Part shown: positions 7,291 to 15,511 of the stretch, one piece after another
Layout of the letters: each line of letters begins with the position of its first letter
Position numbering within the stretch: the first letter of the stretch is position 1
Assembly: GCA_034422835.1 (NCBI GenBank)
Contig: DAOUJJ010000007.1
Location: 124,001 to 188,000 of the forward strand
Source: VXMO01 sp034422835
Lineage (GTDB): Bacteria > Chloroflexota > Dehalococcoidia > UBA6926
DNA: 64,000 nt
Direction: 5' to 3'
Position numbers and translations under genes: made by a program
The notes under the pieces: model-generated
Databases searched by the model: none
The model's input: only the letters and a program-made list of their open reading frames with translations
Told to the model about the DNA's origin: nothing

Positions 7291-8256
7291 ATGACTGAGG
7301 CGGGCCAACCAACGGCAAGCACATATGGGGGTCAGGCGCTCATTGAGGGCGTGATGATCCGCGGTCAGACGTGCGTGAGCATGGCGGTGCGCCGTCCCAG
7401 CGGTGAGATTCTTGTCGAAACACAGCCCATCGGGTGGCGCTGGGCCCGGACGATTCGCCGTATCCCGTTCATTCGAGGCGTCATTGTCCTGAGCGAGATG
7501 CTCGTGGTGGGGACGCGGGCGCTGATATTCTCCGCCAATGTTGCTTCCGAAGAGGAGAACAAGGAGATTCCCACCCCTACTCCGGACGCTCTCTCTCAGG
7601 ATGGCGAGGCGAACGCAGACAAGGGGCCGGGTGGCTTGTCATCCTGGGCGGTTGCCAGTTCGGTGGCGGTCAGTCTGCTGCTGGCCATCACGATTTTCTT
7701 TGCGACACCGGTCTTCGCAACACGGCTGCTTGATTCGTGGCTGGACACGACCAACATCTGGAGCAACGTGATTGAAGGCGTGATTCGTCTTCTCATGTTT
7801 GTGGGGTACATCGGGTTGATCGGGCTAATGCCTGATATACGGCGCGTGTTCGCTTACCACGGCGCGGAGCATATGACGATCCATGCGCGTGAACACGGAC
7901 AGCCGCTTGACGTGGGCTCGATTCGCCAATTCGGCACGGCTCATCCACGGTGCGGGACGGCTTTCATCCTGGTTGTGCTGGTGGTTGCAATCATCGTCCA
8001 TGTGTTTTGGACGCCGCCCGGATTGGTGGACCGCGTGATCTCGCGGGTCGTCGTGCTGCCACTGATTGCGGGGCTGAGCTATGAAATCATCAGATTCAGC
8101 GGGTTCCACGCCAACAACTTTCTTGTGAAAGCAATCATCTGGCCGAATCTGCTGCTTCAGTCACTAACGACACGCCAACCGGACGATGATCAAATTGAGG
8201 TGGCGATTCGCGCGCTTGAGGGAGCGCTGGAGGAGGATCAACGTCTGGCCGCATAG
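7291..8256 (+). CDS. DUF1385 (YqhQ-type) membrane protein
   Basis: 321 residues. The family signature is clear: YGGQALIEGVMIRG at the N-terminus, RRPSGEI, and in the middle YHGAEHMTIHARE...HPRCGTAFILVV with a conserved His and Cys. About four membrane segments are visible around residues 125-150, 160-185, 220-245 and 250-270. The biochemical role of the family is unknown. In many bacteria it sits beside rpmE and prfA, and the rpmE neighbour is kept here. The ATG at 7291 fits the family start. Confidence 0.9.
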   Translation: MTEAGQPTASTYGGQALIEGVMIRGQTCVSMAVRRPSGEILVETQPIGWRWARTIRRIPFIRGVIVLSEMLVVGTRALIFSANVASEEENKEIPTPTPDALSQDGEANADKGPGGLSSWAVASSVAVSLLLAITIFFATPVFATRLLDSWLDTTNIWSNVIEGVIRLLMFVGYIGLIGLMPDIRRVFAYHGAEHMTIHAREHGQPLDVGSIRQFGTAHPRCGTAFILVVLVVAIIVHVFWTPPGLVDRVISRVVVLPLIAGLSYEIIRFSGFHANNFLVKAIIWPNLLLQSLTTRQPDDDQIEVAIRALEGALEEDQRLAA

Positions 8257-8301
8257 GTTGGCACGGGGAGTATCATTGGGGGTGAGGATTAGGAGTCTGT
8301 C

Positions 8302-10026
8302 ATGCCCTGGTCACGGATAATCAGCGGAGCAGCGGCGGGAGCCATCGTGACGGCGCCATTGATGGCGCTGTTTTATTTGTCCAACAAGCTCTTTGAACTC
8401 CCCTTCCCTCCCTATGACCTCTTCGACTGGATAACGCGCGTCCTGCCGGGGCCGCTTATCACATTCGGGCTGGACCTGTTCATCGACGGGATGATCCTTG
8501 TCGGGCTGGACGTGGCGGATACGGCAAAGACGGCCGAGTTGGCCATCGCCCTTCTGCAGTTCTTCGGCATCGGCGTGGCGCTAATCACACTCGTGGCGGT
8601 CATTGCCCCGGTTCTCACTCTCGACCTCCGCCGAACTGCCTTTTATGTGGGCATTGTCAATGGCCTTGCCCTGACATTCGTGTCTCTCGCGATTGGCGGG
8701 TCAACGTTGCCGGCGGTCGTCAGCGTGGTTTGGATCACAGGAGCGTATGCGTTGTGGGGCTACGCCGCCGGTCATGTACTTGAGGGCGTGCTGCCGCGCA
8801 AGGCGGACGAGCCTGTGACCTCGCCGATGAGGTCCAGCCTCGATCCGCCGGTTGAGCCCCCCGTCGTTCATACACAGCAATATCAAGAATCCTCGGCACA
8901 GCCGACGTGGGGGATGGACGGCGGGATGAACCGCCGCGAGTTCATCGTCCGGGTGGGAGGCGCCGCGGCGGTTATCACGGTCGCGGGGTCAGTAACAGGA
9001 AATCTCATCGGCAATGCGGGCAGGGGCGGGTCCACAATCACCATGCCCGAAGGGATGGATGAGGGAGTAGCGATGGGTGGAGTCACGTCGTTCCCGAACG
9101 ATGGCGATCCCGTGATGCCTGCGCCGGGCACGCGAGCCGAATACACTCCCGTTGAGGCTCACTATCGTATCTTCATCCGAACGACGCCTACGGTTATCGA
9201 CGGAGCGTCGTGGGTGCTGCCCATCAGCGGCCTGGTGGCGAATCCCGTCGAGTTGTCGATTGAGGATATCCGCAACAACTACGAGCCTCGCAGCCAGTTC
9301 ATTACTCTCTCGTGCATCTCTAATCGTGTTGGCGGGCCGCTGATCAGCACGACGCAGTGGACGGGGGCGAGCTTCAAGGACATCCTAGCGGACGTTCAGC
9401 CACTGCCCGGGGCGCGGTACGTGAACATCGAGAGCGGGGACGGTTTCCACGAGATCGTGGATCTGGAACTCATTGATCAGGATGAGCGAATCATGCTCGC
9501 GTATGCGTGGGATGAAAGGCCGATACCCGTCGAGCACGGTTTTCCCCTCCGCATCTGGCTGCCTGACCGGTATGGCATGAAGCAGCCGAAGTGGATAACG
9601 AACATGACGGTGCAGGAGGAATACACGGAGGGGTATTGGGTATCACGGCGATGGGATGAGGTCGCGCGGGTGCGCGCCACGTCCGTCGTGGATACGATCT
9701 CCGATCAGGCGGTTTTTGAGCGGGACGGCCAGACGCTGGTTCCTGTTGGCGGCATCGCCTATGCAGGAGCACGCGGCATTTCACGAGTCGAGGTCAGCGT
9801 GGACAGCGGGGCGTGGCAGCCGGCGGAGCTTCGCGAGCCGCTTTCGGACACAACGTGGGTGATCTGGCGATACGATTGGCCGTTCGAGGCGGGCAATCAC
9901 AGCATGCGAGTTCGCTGCTACGAGGCCGATGGCACGCCGCAGATCGAGGCGCAAATGGGCAACAGACCCAGCGGCGCGACAGGGATACACCGGCTAGCCA
10001 AGTTCGTGTCGGAGCGGGACGCCTAG
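8302..10026 (+). CDS. Membrane-anchored molybdopterin oxidoreductase, sulfite oxidase family
   Basis: 574 residues. Residues 1-165 hold about five membrane segments, followed by a Pro-rich linker. A twin-arginine motif MNRREFIVRVGG begins at residue 209 and runs straight into a hydrophobic stretch. From about 270 the molybdopterin domain begins (WVLPISGLVANPVELSIEDI). It has the molybdenum-ligating Cys338 in ITLSCISNRVGG and later GFPLRIWLPDRYGMKQPKWI, and it ends in the immunoglobulin-like dimerisation domain. The layout suggests a polytopic anchor whose last helix is exported by Tat, leaving the catalytic domain outside. The substrate (sulfite, another S- or N-oxide, or a protein Met sulfoxide as in MsrP) cannot be told. 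A zinc-ribbon gene follows 55 bases downstream. Confidence 0.87.
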   Translation: MPWSRIISGAAAGAIVTAPLMALFYLSNKLFELPFPPYDLFDWITRVLPGPLITFGLDLFIDGMILVGLDVADTAKTAELAIALLQFFGIGVALITLVAVIAPVLTLDLRRTAFYVGIVNGLALTFVSLAIGGSTLPAVVSVVWITGAYALWGYAAGHVLEGVLPRKADEPVTSPMRSSLDPPVEPPVVHTQQYQESSAQPTWGMDGGMNRREFIVRVGGAAAVITVAGSVTGNLIGNAGRGGSTITMPEGMDEGVAMGGVTSFPNDGDPVMPAPGTRAEYTPVEAHYRIFIRTTPTVIDGASWVLPISGLVANPVELSIEDIRNNYEPRSQFITLSCISNRVGGPLISTTQWTGASFKDILADVQPLPGARYVNIESGDGFHEIVDLELIDQDERIMLAYAWDERPIPVEHGFPLRIWLPDRYGMKQPKWITNMTVQEEYTEGYWVSRRWDEVARVRATSVVDTISDQAVFERDGQTLVPVGGIAYAGARGISRVEVSVDSGAWQPAELREPLSDTTWVIWRYDWPFEAGNHSMRVRCYEADGTPQIEAQMGNRPSGATGIHRLAKFVSERDA

Positions 10027-10081
10027 ACTTTCCCCGTTCGGTAGGCAACCATTACGAAGGGATGATGCCGATTCAGCAGAG

Positions 10082-10267
10082 ATGAGTGCCACCGAAGATC
10101 AAATCAGCCACGTTGTGCAGGCAATGAGCAGCGCCACGATCTCCTGCCCTGAGTGCAAGACCCGCATCCGCTACGGCGACTATGAATGCCCGCGTTGCGG
10201 CAATGACATCGAAGATCAGCTGCGGGCATGGGCGGCGTGGATGCTTGAGCCTATACGAGACCTTTAA
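10082..10267 (+). CDS. Small zinc-ribbon protein
   Basis: 61 residues with one zinc ribbon: CPEC (residues 22-25) and CPRC (37-40), separated by 11 residues, then an amphipathic helix (QLRAWAAWMLEPIRDL). There is no other domain and no clear ribosome site beyond AGAG. The length and layout are like the short zinc-ribbon proteins often predicted in Chloroflexota. Function unknown. It may share a transcript with the molybdenum enzyme upstream. Confidence 0.7.
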   Translation: MSATEDQISHVVQAMSSATISCPECKTRIRYGDYECPRCGNDIEDQLRAWAAWMLEPIRDL

Positions 10268-10404
10268 GTGGGCTGCGGCATGCTCACGATATAAATACGC
10301 TTATGCGGATTTATAGATTTGCTTTCCCGATTTGCGATTGTGGGATACAGTAAACGGCAATGTTAGTCACGCGTTAAGGGCTTTTCCCGGGGAGGACTGT
10401 TTAC

Positions 10405-11148
10405 GTGAACAATAACGTTCCACTTTCTATTGCGGCGGTTGCGGCATTGGTGCTTGCGATCATCGCGGGCGGCGCGGTGTATTTCTCGCAGCAGGGAACC
10501 ATCAGCGGCCTGGAGGACGACAACGCAGCGCTTGAGAACGACAAGGGCGCGCTTGCCGGACAGGTTGAGGAACTGGCGGCCATTACTGCATTCGGCGGAG
10601 GCGTCAATGAGAAGTCGATGCCCACGCTGTCCGGTGAGATTTCTCACGTTATGGACGAGGTCTTCTCATTCAGCACGGAATATGCCATGTGCCGCGTGGA
10701 CACGAATTTCACGGACTTCGTGATGCCGACGAACGGGCTGGGTGAGATTCCAATCGATGCAAACACGTTCTACATGGCCATGGCCTCCAACAGTGTCGAC
10801 AGCTATGAAATCTCGACCAACGCCGATGGCTCTACACAGATCGTTCTTACGGGCACGCTGGACTGCTTCACCGAAGTCGACCTCAGGGAGAATGCCCTGG
10901 TGCCCGATGAGTTCAAGGCGGTTCATGGCAGCCGCACGGCGCCCGAACCGGCCAGCTACCGCGTGACAGCCGTGGACGGCGGCATGGGCGGCGGAGGCGC
11001 CGGCGACAGCTTCAAGTTCACAACATTCTTCGATCCGAGTACAGCGCCCTTCAACCATGCCGTTTTCGGACCGGAATTCACGTTCACCGGCACAATGACT
11101 GTGGGCGAGATTACCATCATGGACATCGAAGTCGAGAGCATGGAGTAA
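10405..11148 (+). CDS. Unrecognised membrane-anchored extracytoplasmic protein
   Basis: 247 residues, start GTG with GGGGAGGA eight bases upstream. One N-terminal membrane helix (residues 5-27) is followed by a short coiled coil (ISGLEDDNAALENDKGALAGQVEEL). The remainder is a soluble region rich in acidic and small residues, with two Cys (in YAMCRVD and LDCFTEV) that could pair. It probably faces outward. I recognise no family. It stands alone between a 137-base gap upstream and a strong terminator downstream, so it is likely a single-gene transcript. Confidence 0.65.
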   Translation: MNNNVPLSIAAVAALVLAIIAGGAVYFSQQGTISGLEDDNAALENDKGALAGQVEELAAITAFGGGVNEKSMPTLSGEISHVMDEVFSFSTEYAMCRVDTNFTDFVMPTNGLGEIPIDANTFYMAMASNSVDSYEISTNADGSTQIVLTGTLDCFTEVDLRENALVPDEFKAVHGSRTAPEPASYRVTAVDGGMGGGGAGDSFKFTTFFDPSTAPFNHAVFGPEFTFTGTMTVGEITIMDIEVESME

Positions 11149-11178
11149 TCGCGCTACGCGATCCACTTTGCAGATAGC

Positions 11179-11211
11179 AAAGGGGCGGCCAAATGGCCGC
11201 CCCTTTCTTTT
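11179..11211 (+). terminator. Rho-independent terminator after the anchored protein gene
   Basis: A perfect 12-bp stem AAAGGGGCGGCC / GGCCGCCCCTTT with an AAAT loop, followed by CTTTT. It starts 30 bases after the stop at 11148. It might also act weakly in the other direction for miaB. Confidence 0.9.
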
Positions 11212-11234
11212 GGATTCGTCAGATGAGGCCGGAT

Positions 11235-11260
11235 GGATTCCGGCTTTCGCCGGAATGAGG
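11235..11260. repeat. Palindromic repeat copy 3, between terminator and miaB
   Basis: Same 26 bases and orientation as the two copies inside the methyltransferase-Maf gene. It is intergenic and lies six bases past the miaB stop. It can fold as an 8-bp stem with a TTTC loop, but no T-run follows. Confidence 0.92.
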
Positions 11261-11266
11261 GGAGAA

Positions 11267-12604
11267 TTACACAGGAGTTAGAGTGAACTCCCTGGATTGC
11301 ACGGGCTCATAAATGGAATGGTCGTAGCCGGGGAGGACGGCCGTTAGGGACCATGGCCCGGCGCGCACGATGTCAACGTCAACAACGCGGCCCTCAAGGT
11401 TGGCTTCAGACCCTTGTACGTGGACAATCTTGTTCGTCCGCGTCCGTCCCGTCCACGAATCCTTCACGCGCCGCTCAATAAGAATCTCCTGACAAGTACC
11501 GGCCAATGGCGCGTTCAGTTCCGTAACAATTCGCTCCTGCAATTCCTCAACAGCCTTGCGCCGCTCTATCTTCACCTTGGGCGGAACATCATCCGCGAGT
11601 TTGCGATCCGCGATGGTTCCGGGACGCGTTGAGTACGGCGCAACATGCACGATGTCGAACTTCACCTGCTCCAGCACGTCCATCGTCTGCCGGAACTCTT
11701 CGTCCGTCTCTCCACAGAAACCGACGATCACGTCCGTGCTGACGGCCACGCCCGGGATCGTTTCCCGGGCGCGCTCGATAAGTTCCATGTATTGCGCGAT
11801 GGTGTACGGGCGGCGCATCCGCTCAAGGACCTCGTCCGAGCCGGCCTGGAAGGGCAAGTTTAGATGCTCACACGCCTTGGGCAGCTCCACAACGGCATCG
11901 AGGATGCGCTGCGTCATGTCACGCGGGTGGGATGTCAGGAACCGGATGCGCTCTAGTCCGTCTACCGGATGGATGGCGTGCAGCAGATCGGCAAGATCCG
12001 GCTTGTCCGGTAAATCGTGGCCGTAGCGGTCGACGATCTGACCGAGGAGAGTGATCTCCTTCGCGCCCCGCGCCGCCAGCATCTCGGCTTCCCTGACCAA
12101 CTCATCAACGGGGCGGCTTGTTTCCCTGCCCCGCCGATACGGCACGATGCAGTAGGTGCAGAACTCATCACAGCCCTGGATGATGGGCACGAACGTGCTC
12201 ACAGTGGGCCGCGACGGAACAAGGAATGCCTGATCCGTGTCACATGAAATGCCCTGCCGGTCCGCCGCAAATTCCACCAGCGCGGTGAAATCCTGCGGGC
12301 GCAGGAAGAAATCCACATGGGGGAATCGCTCGCGCAGGGCGTCAGTTCGCGGGCCGACCATGCAGCCCATCAGGGCAATGGTCGCGTCCGGGTTCTTCTT
12401 CTTGTATGACTTGAGGGAATCCAGCCTGCCGACGACCTTGTCCTCCGCACCCTGCCGCACGACGCAGCTATTGAGGACGACGATATCGGCATCCTCCGCC
12501 TTGTGGACGGACTCGTAACCCAATTGGTCAAGGGAGAGGCCGAGACGATCTGAGTCGGCCGTGTTCATCTGACAACCGACCGTCCACAGGTGATAACTTG
12601 CCAT
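11267..12604 (-). CDS. miaB: tRNA-2-methylthio-N6-dimethylallyladenosine synthase (MiaB-type)
   Basis: 445 residues. A radical-SAM methylthiotransferase that modifies A37 of tRNAs reading UNN codons. The N-terminal UPF0004 domain has three cluster cysteines (Cys11, Cys47, Cys81). The radical-SAM triad is Cys145, Cys149 and Cys152 in GCDEFCTYCIVPYRRG. The TRAM domain lies near the C-terminus (ILIERRVKDSWTGRTRTNK). The domain order and length match MiaB rather than RimO. It starts 55 bases downstream of tRNA-Ser on the same strand. tRNA-Ser(GCU) itself reads AGY and is not a classical MiaB substrate, so the proximity may be coincidental. Confidence 0.93.
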   Translation of the reverse strand: MASYHLWTVGCQMNTADSDRLGLSLDQLGYESVHKAEDADIVVLNSCVVRQGAEDKVVGRLDSLKSYKKKNPDATIALMGCMVGPRTDALRERFPHVDFFLRPQDFTALVEFAADRQGISCDTDQAFLVPSRPTVSTFVPIIQGCDEFCTYCIVPYRRGRETSRPVDELVREAEMLAARGAKEITLLGQIVDRYGHDLPDKPDLADLLHAIHPVDGLERIRFLTSHPRDMTQRILDAVVELPKACEHLNLPFQAGSDEVLERMRRPYTIAQYMELIERARETIPGVAVSTDVIVGFCGETDEEFRQTMDVLEQVKFDIVHVAPYSTRPGTIADRKLADDVPPKVKIERRKAVEELQERIVTELNAPLAGTCQEILIERRVKDSWTGRTRTNKIVHVQGSEANLEGRVVDVDIVRAGPWSLTAVLPGYDHSIYEPVQSREFTLTPV

Positions 12605-12648
12605 TCCCGTCCCTCACCGTCCCCGTTTCGATTGCCCGGTGCGGGCAG

Positions 12649-12654
12649 ATTATA
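12649..12654 (-). promoter_or_regulatory. Possible -10 element for miaB
   Basis: TATAAT on the minus strand between the tRNA-Ser 3' end and miaB. A small hairpin (TGCCC...GGGCA) follows in the leader. No good -35 box is seen; it would fall inside the tRNA. Confidence 0.4.
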
Positions 12655-12659
12655 TGCGA

Positions 12660-12753
12660 TGGCGGAGGGAATGGGATTCGAACCCATGTGTCCCGATTAA
12701 AGGACAAACCGCTTAGCAGGCGGCCGCACTAGACCTGGCTATGCGATCCCTCC
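12660..12753 (-). tRNA. tRNA-Ser (anticodon GCT), CCA encoded
   Basis: On the minus strand the acceptor GGAGGGA pairs with TCCCTCC. The anticodon loop is CTGCTAA, giving GCT for AGC/AGT. The long variable arm (GGTTTGTCC...GGGACA region) and GGTTCGAATCC T-arm are typical of class II tRNA-Ser. Discriminator G is followed by CCA in the DNA. Total 94 bases. Confidence 0.95.
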
Positions 12754-12803
12754 GCGAATTGCCGTGTTCTGAGGCCATTGCCCTCGTTTACACTGCGTTC
12801 ACC

Positions 12804-12831
12804 ATGATACAACGGTTGCAGGAAAGGCCAA
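12804..12831 (-). promoter_or_regulatory. Predicted promoter for tRNA-Ser
   Basis: TTGGCC (12826-12831), a 16-base spacer and TATCAT (12804-12809) on the minus strand, about 50 bases before the mature tRNA 5' end. Confidence 0.5.
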
Positions 12832-12864
12832 AGATTCAGCCGGAATGATGCCCACGAGCGTGAG

Positions 12865-13374
12865 ATGACTGGCAACAACGAGAACGACCTGAGCCGCCGC
12901 GCCTTTCTCACCATGTCATGGCGGCGCGATGATCCGGCTGCGCCCATAGAGCCGTCACGCGCCGCGAATGCTGATAATCTCGTGCTGCTTGGCACTATCG
13001 TCAGCCTGCGTGACCTGGCAATCGGCGAGGTTGTCCCGTCGCCTCGTCGTGCCGACATCCACGCCGTCCGCACAACGACAGGGATTCTCGCTCTGCGTTC
13101 GCGCTGTCCAAACGACGGGGCGCTTATCGAGTGGCGCGGTGATGATCAATCTGAGGACGCCTTGGCACCGATCGGCCGCTTCTACTGTTCCCGTGACGCT
13201 TCAATTTTCAACCGGCTCGGCGAACTGATCGCCGGACCCGCCGGCAACCCCCTGCCCGTCCTGGTTATCACCGAGATTACAGGCAGTCTATGGGCGGATG
13301 AGGCGAAGCCGGAGACGCCGGAGAACGAAGAACGGCTGCGCCGGGAGTTTACGCTGCCTCTGCTACAAGACTGA
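12865..13374 (+). CDS. Rieske-fold-like protein lacking both His ligands
   Basis: 169 residues. An SRRAFLTMSWRR stretch at 10-21 recalls a twin-arginine motif, but no hydrophobic core follows. Residues ~40-135 follow the layout of a Rieske [2Fe-2S] domain: Cys81 in RCPNDGALIEW, Cys108 in RFYCSRDASIFNRLGE, then AGPAGNPLPV. In a true Rieske centre each box is Cys-x-His and Cys-x-x-His. Here the His positions are Asn83 and Asp111. A standard Rieske cluster is therefore unlikely. It may have lost metal binding or hold a different centre. The Cys are kept, which argues against simple decay. The gene ends four bases before the convergent gene at 13379. Confidence 0.6.
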   Translation: MTGNNENDLSRRAFLTMSWRRDDPAAPIEPSRAANADNLVLLGTIVSLRDLAIGEVVPSPRRADIHAVRTTTGILALRSRCPNDGALIEWRGDDQSEDALAPIGRFYCSRDASIFNRLGELIAGPAGNPLPVLVITEITGSLWADEAKPETPENEERLRREFTLPLLQD

Positions 13375-13378
13375 CAGG

Positions 13379-14227
13379 CTATTGACCGGCGGGATCGAGA
13401 AGAACGTAACGTTGGCGACGGCGCAAGCGTGAAAATGCTCGCCTCGGATCCAGGGCGAGCAAAGCCGCGTACTTACGCAGCTCTTCCATCCTTTGCGGGT
13501 CGCCCGTGCGACGCCACGCGTTATAACTGTCCAGCATCAGATTTGTCACACGCTGCACGTCGACACCGTGGATGAATGTCTGCGCAACCTCAGAAAGAAC
13601 CTCTGCGTAGATATTGAAATTGTTAGAGAGTCGGCTCAGGACACGATCCAGACCCGTCCATCGCGCCAGTTCATGCTCGGATGCGAGCGCGTAGTGACTC
13701 CGCCCCAGCCGCGTGTAGTAGCTGATGTCCAGCCGGGGGATGGCCTGCATTGCGGGGTTGCGGCGCCGGCGCCACCTGCTGCGACGGCCGGTCAAGCTCG
13801 CGGGGAAAATGCCGATAAGGAAGAGAGTGCTGTCCGCGATGTTGCGGTTGGCTTCGAAGAGATTCTGCGCCTCCCGCGCCGCGCCGTGCTCCGCCTCCTC
13901 CATGAGGCTTTCCAGCAGGTTGCCGAAGTGGGCGGCGAGGTCCGGTATCGGAAATATCTCCCGCATACGCACGTGGCGCGCGAGCAAGCCCCCAAGATAG
14001 TCGAGCGTGGCGATGCTGGTGCTGTGGCGGTCTATGTAGAGCGCCTTAAGGAGAAACAGGTCAAACAGACTTTGCAGTTCAATCCGTTTCAGTTGGGTGA
14101 TGTCCGCATAGAAGCCGTCAAGAAGGGTTTCGACCTCGCGAGCGAAAGCGCGGTCGACGATATTTCGTCCTTCATGTGCCGACGCTGTTTCTTTGAGAGC
14201 CTGTACGGCAGTCGCTACGTCCGCCAT
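13379..14227 (-). CDS. Unrecognised protein, mostly helical
   Basis: 282 residues; I do not recognise the family. It is predicted mainly helical and rich in Arg, Leu and Ala. There is one hydrophobic stretch (STLFLIGIFPASL, about residues 132-145) followed at once by a very basic run (TGRRSRWRRRRN), like a membrane helix with a cytoplasmic anchor. The segment LDISYYTRLGRSHYALASEHELARWTGLDRVLSRLSNNF looks well ordered. The start ATG has GGGGAG six bases upstream. It is transcribed towards the Rieske-like gene. Confidence 0.6.
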   Translation of the reverse strand: MADVATAVQALKETASAHEGRNIVDRAFAREVETLLDGFYADITQLKRIELQSLFDLFLLKALYIDRHSTSIATLDYLGGLLARHVRMREIFPIPDLAAHFGNLLESLMEEAEHGAAREAQNLFEANRNIADSTLFLIGIFPASLTGRRSRWRRRRNPAMQAIPRLDISYYTRLGRSHYALASEHELARWTGLDRVLSRLSNNFNIYAEVLSEVAQTFIHGVDVQRVTNLMLDSYNAWRRTGDPQRMEELRKYAALLALDPRRAFSRLRRRQRYVLLDPAGQ

Positions 14228-14273
14228 GTCATCTCCCCGCGCTCTTTCGTCTCGATTGTACTCTCTCTGTCGG

Positions 14274-15422
14274 TTATTGCACTGCCTGCCACCTCACAAC
14301 AGGCGACCCTTCGTCACGGATACGCCGTGCTGTTCCCTTGCGGCTCAGGTGTTCAAGGTGCGAAAGCGTTTCTCCAACGGCGGCCCGGCGCAGGAATTCG
14401 TCCATCTCTTCCCAGGAACCAACGTCCCACGGCACACCTGCCGCGACCTCATAGGCTGTGCGCGGGGAACCGTCCGCCGCCTTGAGGACGGCATCCAGGC
14501 GCGCGTCGTGATGTTTATGGAGTTCATTCACGCGTCCCTTGAGATCGGTGAAGTGATGTTCGTGAGCGGGCAGAACGAGATCGACGTCTAATTCACCTAC
14601 CCTTGCGACCGAATCAAGATAATCACCTAGGGGATCGCCATCCGAGGTCATCCGCACGGAGACGTTGGACGTGATGATGGGAAGGATGTGGTCGCCGGTA
14701 AAGACGATTCGAGCTTCCTCGTCCACCCAGCAGAGATGGCCCGGGGTGTGGCCGGGCGTCCAGAATGCGCGAAGGTTGTACTTGCCGGTCTTGTAAACTT
14801 CTGAGCCGTCAAGCAGCAGGTCAGGCGGCTCAAATTCGCGGAACAGCGCCCAGCGCCGCGCCTCCGTTTCGTCGCTCGCGCCGCGTTCTGCGGAGTCGCC
14901 GTGAGACGGGATGCCCTCCGGGTGCTCCTGCCGGCGCTCTTCCTCCTGGATTGCGCGGCGTCCGCGTCTTCCCCCAAATAATTCGCCCTGCAGTTCCTCT
15001 TCCGGCACGCCGTGTCGGCGATACCACTCTTTCATACGATCGCTGCCGTCCGTTCGGGCCGCCTTGGGATTACGTTTTATCGCTTCCATCGCCTCACGAA
15101 ACGGGCTCTGCTCCCAATCAATGCGATGCATGGCCGTCCGTCCGCCGGTGAGCTTCTTGGCGTCGATGGCAAGTCCATAGTGGTCCGGGTGGTTGTGGGT
15201 AATAAGGATGAAATCGATCTGGCCGGGCTTGATTCCCAATTGCCCCACCAGCTGATCTTCGAGAGCCTCAATACCCTCCTCGGAGCGGAGACCGGTATCA
15301 ATGAGGATGGGCTTGTCGGGGCCGGTAACGAGATACGGGAGAGTGTAGCCGAGTGGGTTCTCCGGCATCGGGATGCGCATCTGGAAGATACCAGGCGCTA
15401 CTTCATTGACGGATTCTGACAT
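14274..15422 (-). CDS. MBL-fold metallohydrolase (LACTB2/GloB-like)
   Basis: 382 residues from the chosen ATG (MSESVNEVAPGIFQMRIPM). The zinc-binding motif THNHPDHYGL is near residue 80, followed by TPGHTPGHLCWVD, FTGDHILP and the C-terminal PAHEHHF. These are the ligands of a two-zinc glyoxalase-II/LACTB2-type hydrolase. A low-complexity Arg/Glu/Gly-rich insert (GGRRGRRAIQEEERRQEHPE) separates the two halves. The C-terminal helical part (HDARLDAVLKAADGSPRTAYEVA) resembles the winged-helix extension of LACTB2-like proteins. An upstream ATG at 15440 would add six residues and overlaps a small hairpin. The substrate is unknown. Confidence 0.85.
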   Translation of the reverse strand: MSESVNEVAPGIFQMRIPMPENPLGYTLPYLVTGPDKPILIDTGLRSEEGIEALEDQLVGQLGIKPGQIDFILITHNHPDHYGLAIDAKKLTGGRTAMHRIDWEQSPFREAMEAIKRNPKAARTDGSDRMKEWYRRHGVPEEELQGELFGGRRGRRAIQEEERRQEHPEGIPSHGDSAERGASDETEARRWALFREFEPPDLLLDGSEVYKTGKYNLRAFWTPGHTPGHLCWVDEEARIVFTGDHILPIITSNVSVRMTSDGDPLGDYLDSVARVGELDVDLVLPAHEHHFTDLKGRVNELHKHHDARLDAVLKAADGSPRTAYEVAAGVPWDVGSWEEMDEFLRRAAVGETLSHLEHLSRKGTARRIRDEGSPVVRWQAVQ

Positions 15423-15474
15423 TGCGTAAGTACCTCTCATGCGCCTTAGCGCATCTCATGCCATGTTGCCGCCG

Positions 15475-15483
15475 ATTATATCA
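15475..15483 (-). promoter_or_regulatory. Extended -10 promoter for the MBL hydrolase
   Basis: TGATATAAT on the minus strand (TG-n-TATAAT). No -35 box is needed or seen. A hairpin ATGCGC-CTTA-GCGCAT (15439-15454) lies in the predicted leader, just before the chosen start. Confidence 0.5.
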
Positions 15484-15511
15484 GCCGAAGGGAAACAGTA
15501 ATGTGTTTCAA

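Noticed and set aside
10268..10404. Riboswitch or regulatory RNA in the 137-base gap before 10405
   Set aside because: AT-rich with several TATA-like stretches, but no stable fold or known motif could be supported by eye.
13493..14485. Long plus-strand open frame across two minus-strand genes
   Set aside because: Its translation shows no family motifs and it lies antisense to two genes with good starts and protein features; it is a high-GC shadow frame.
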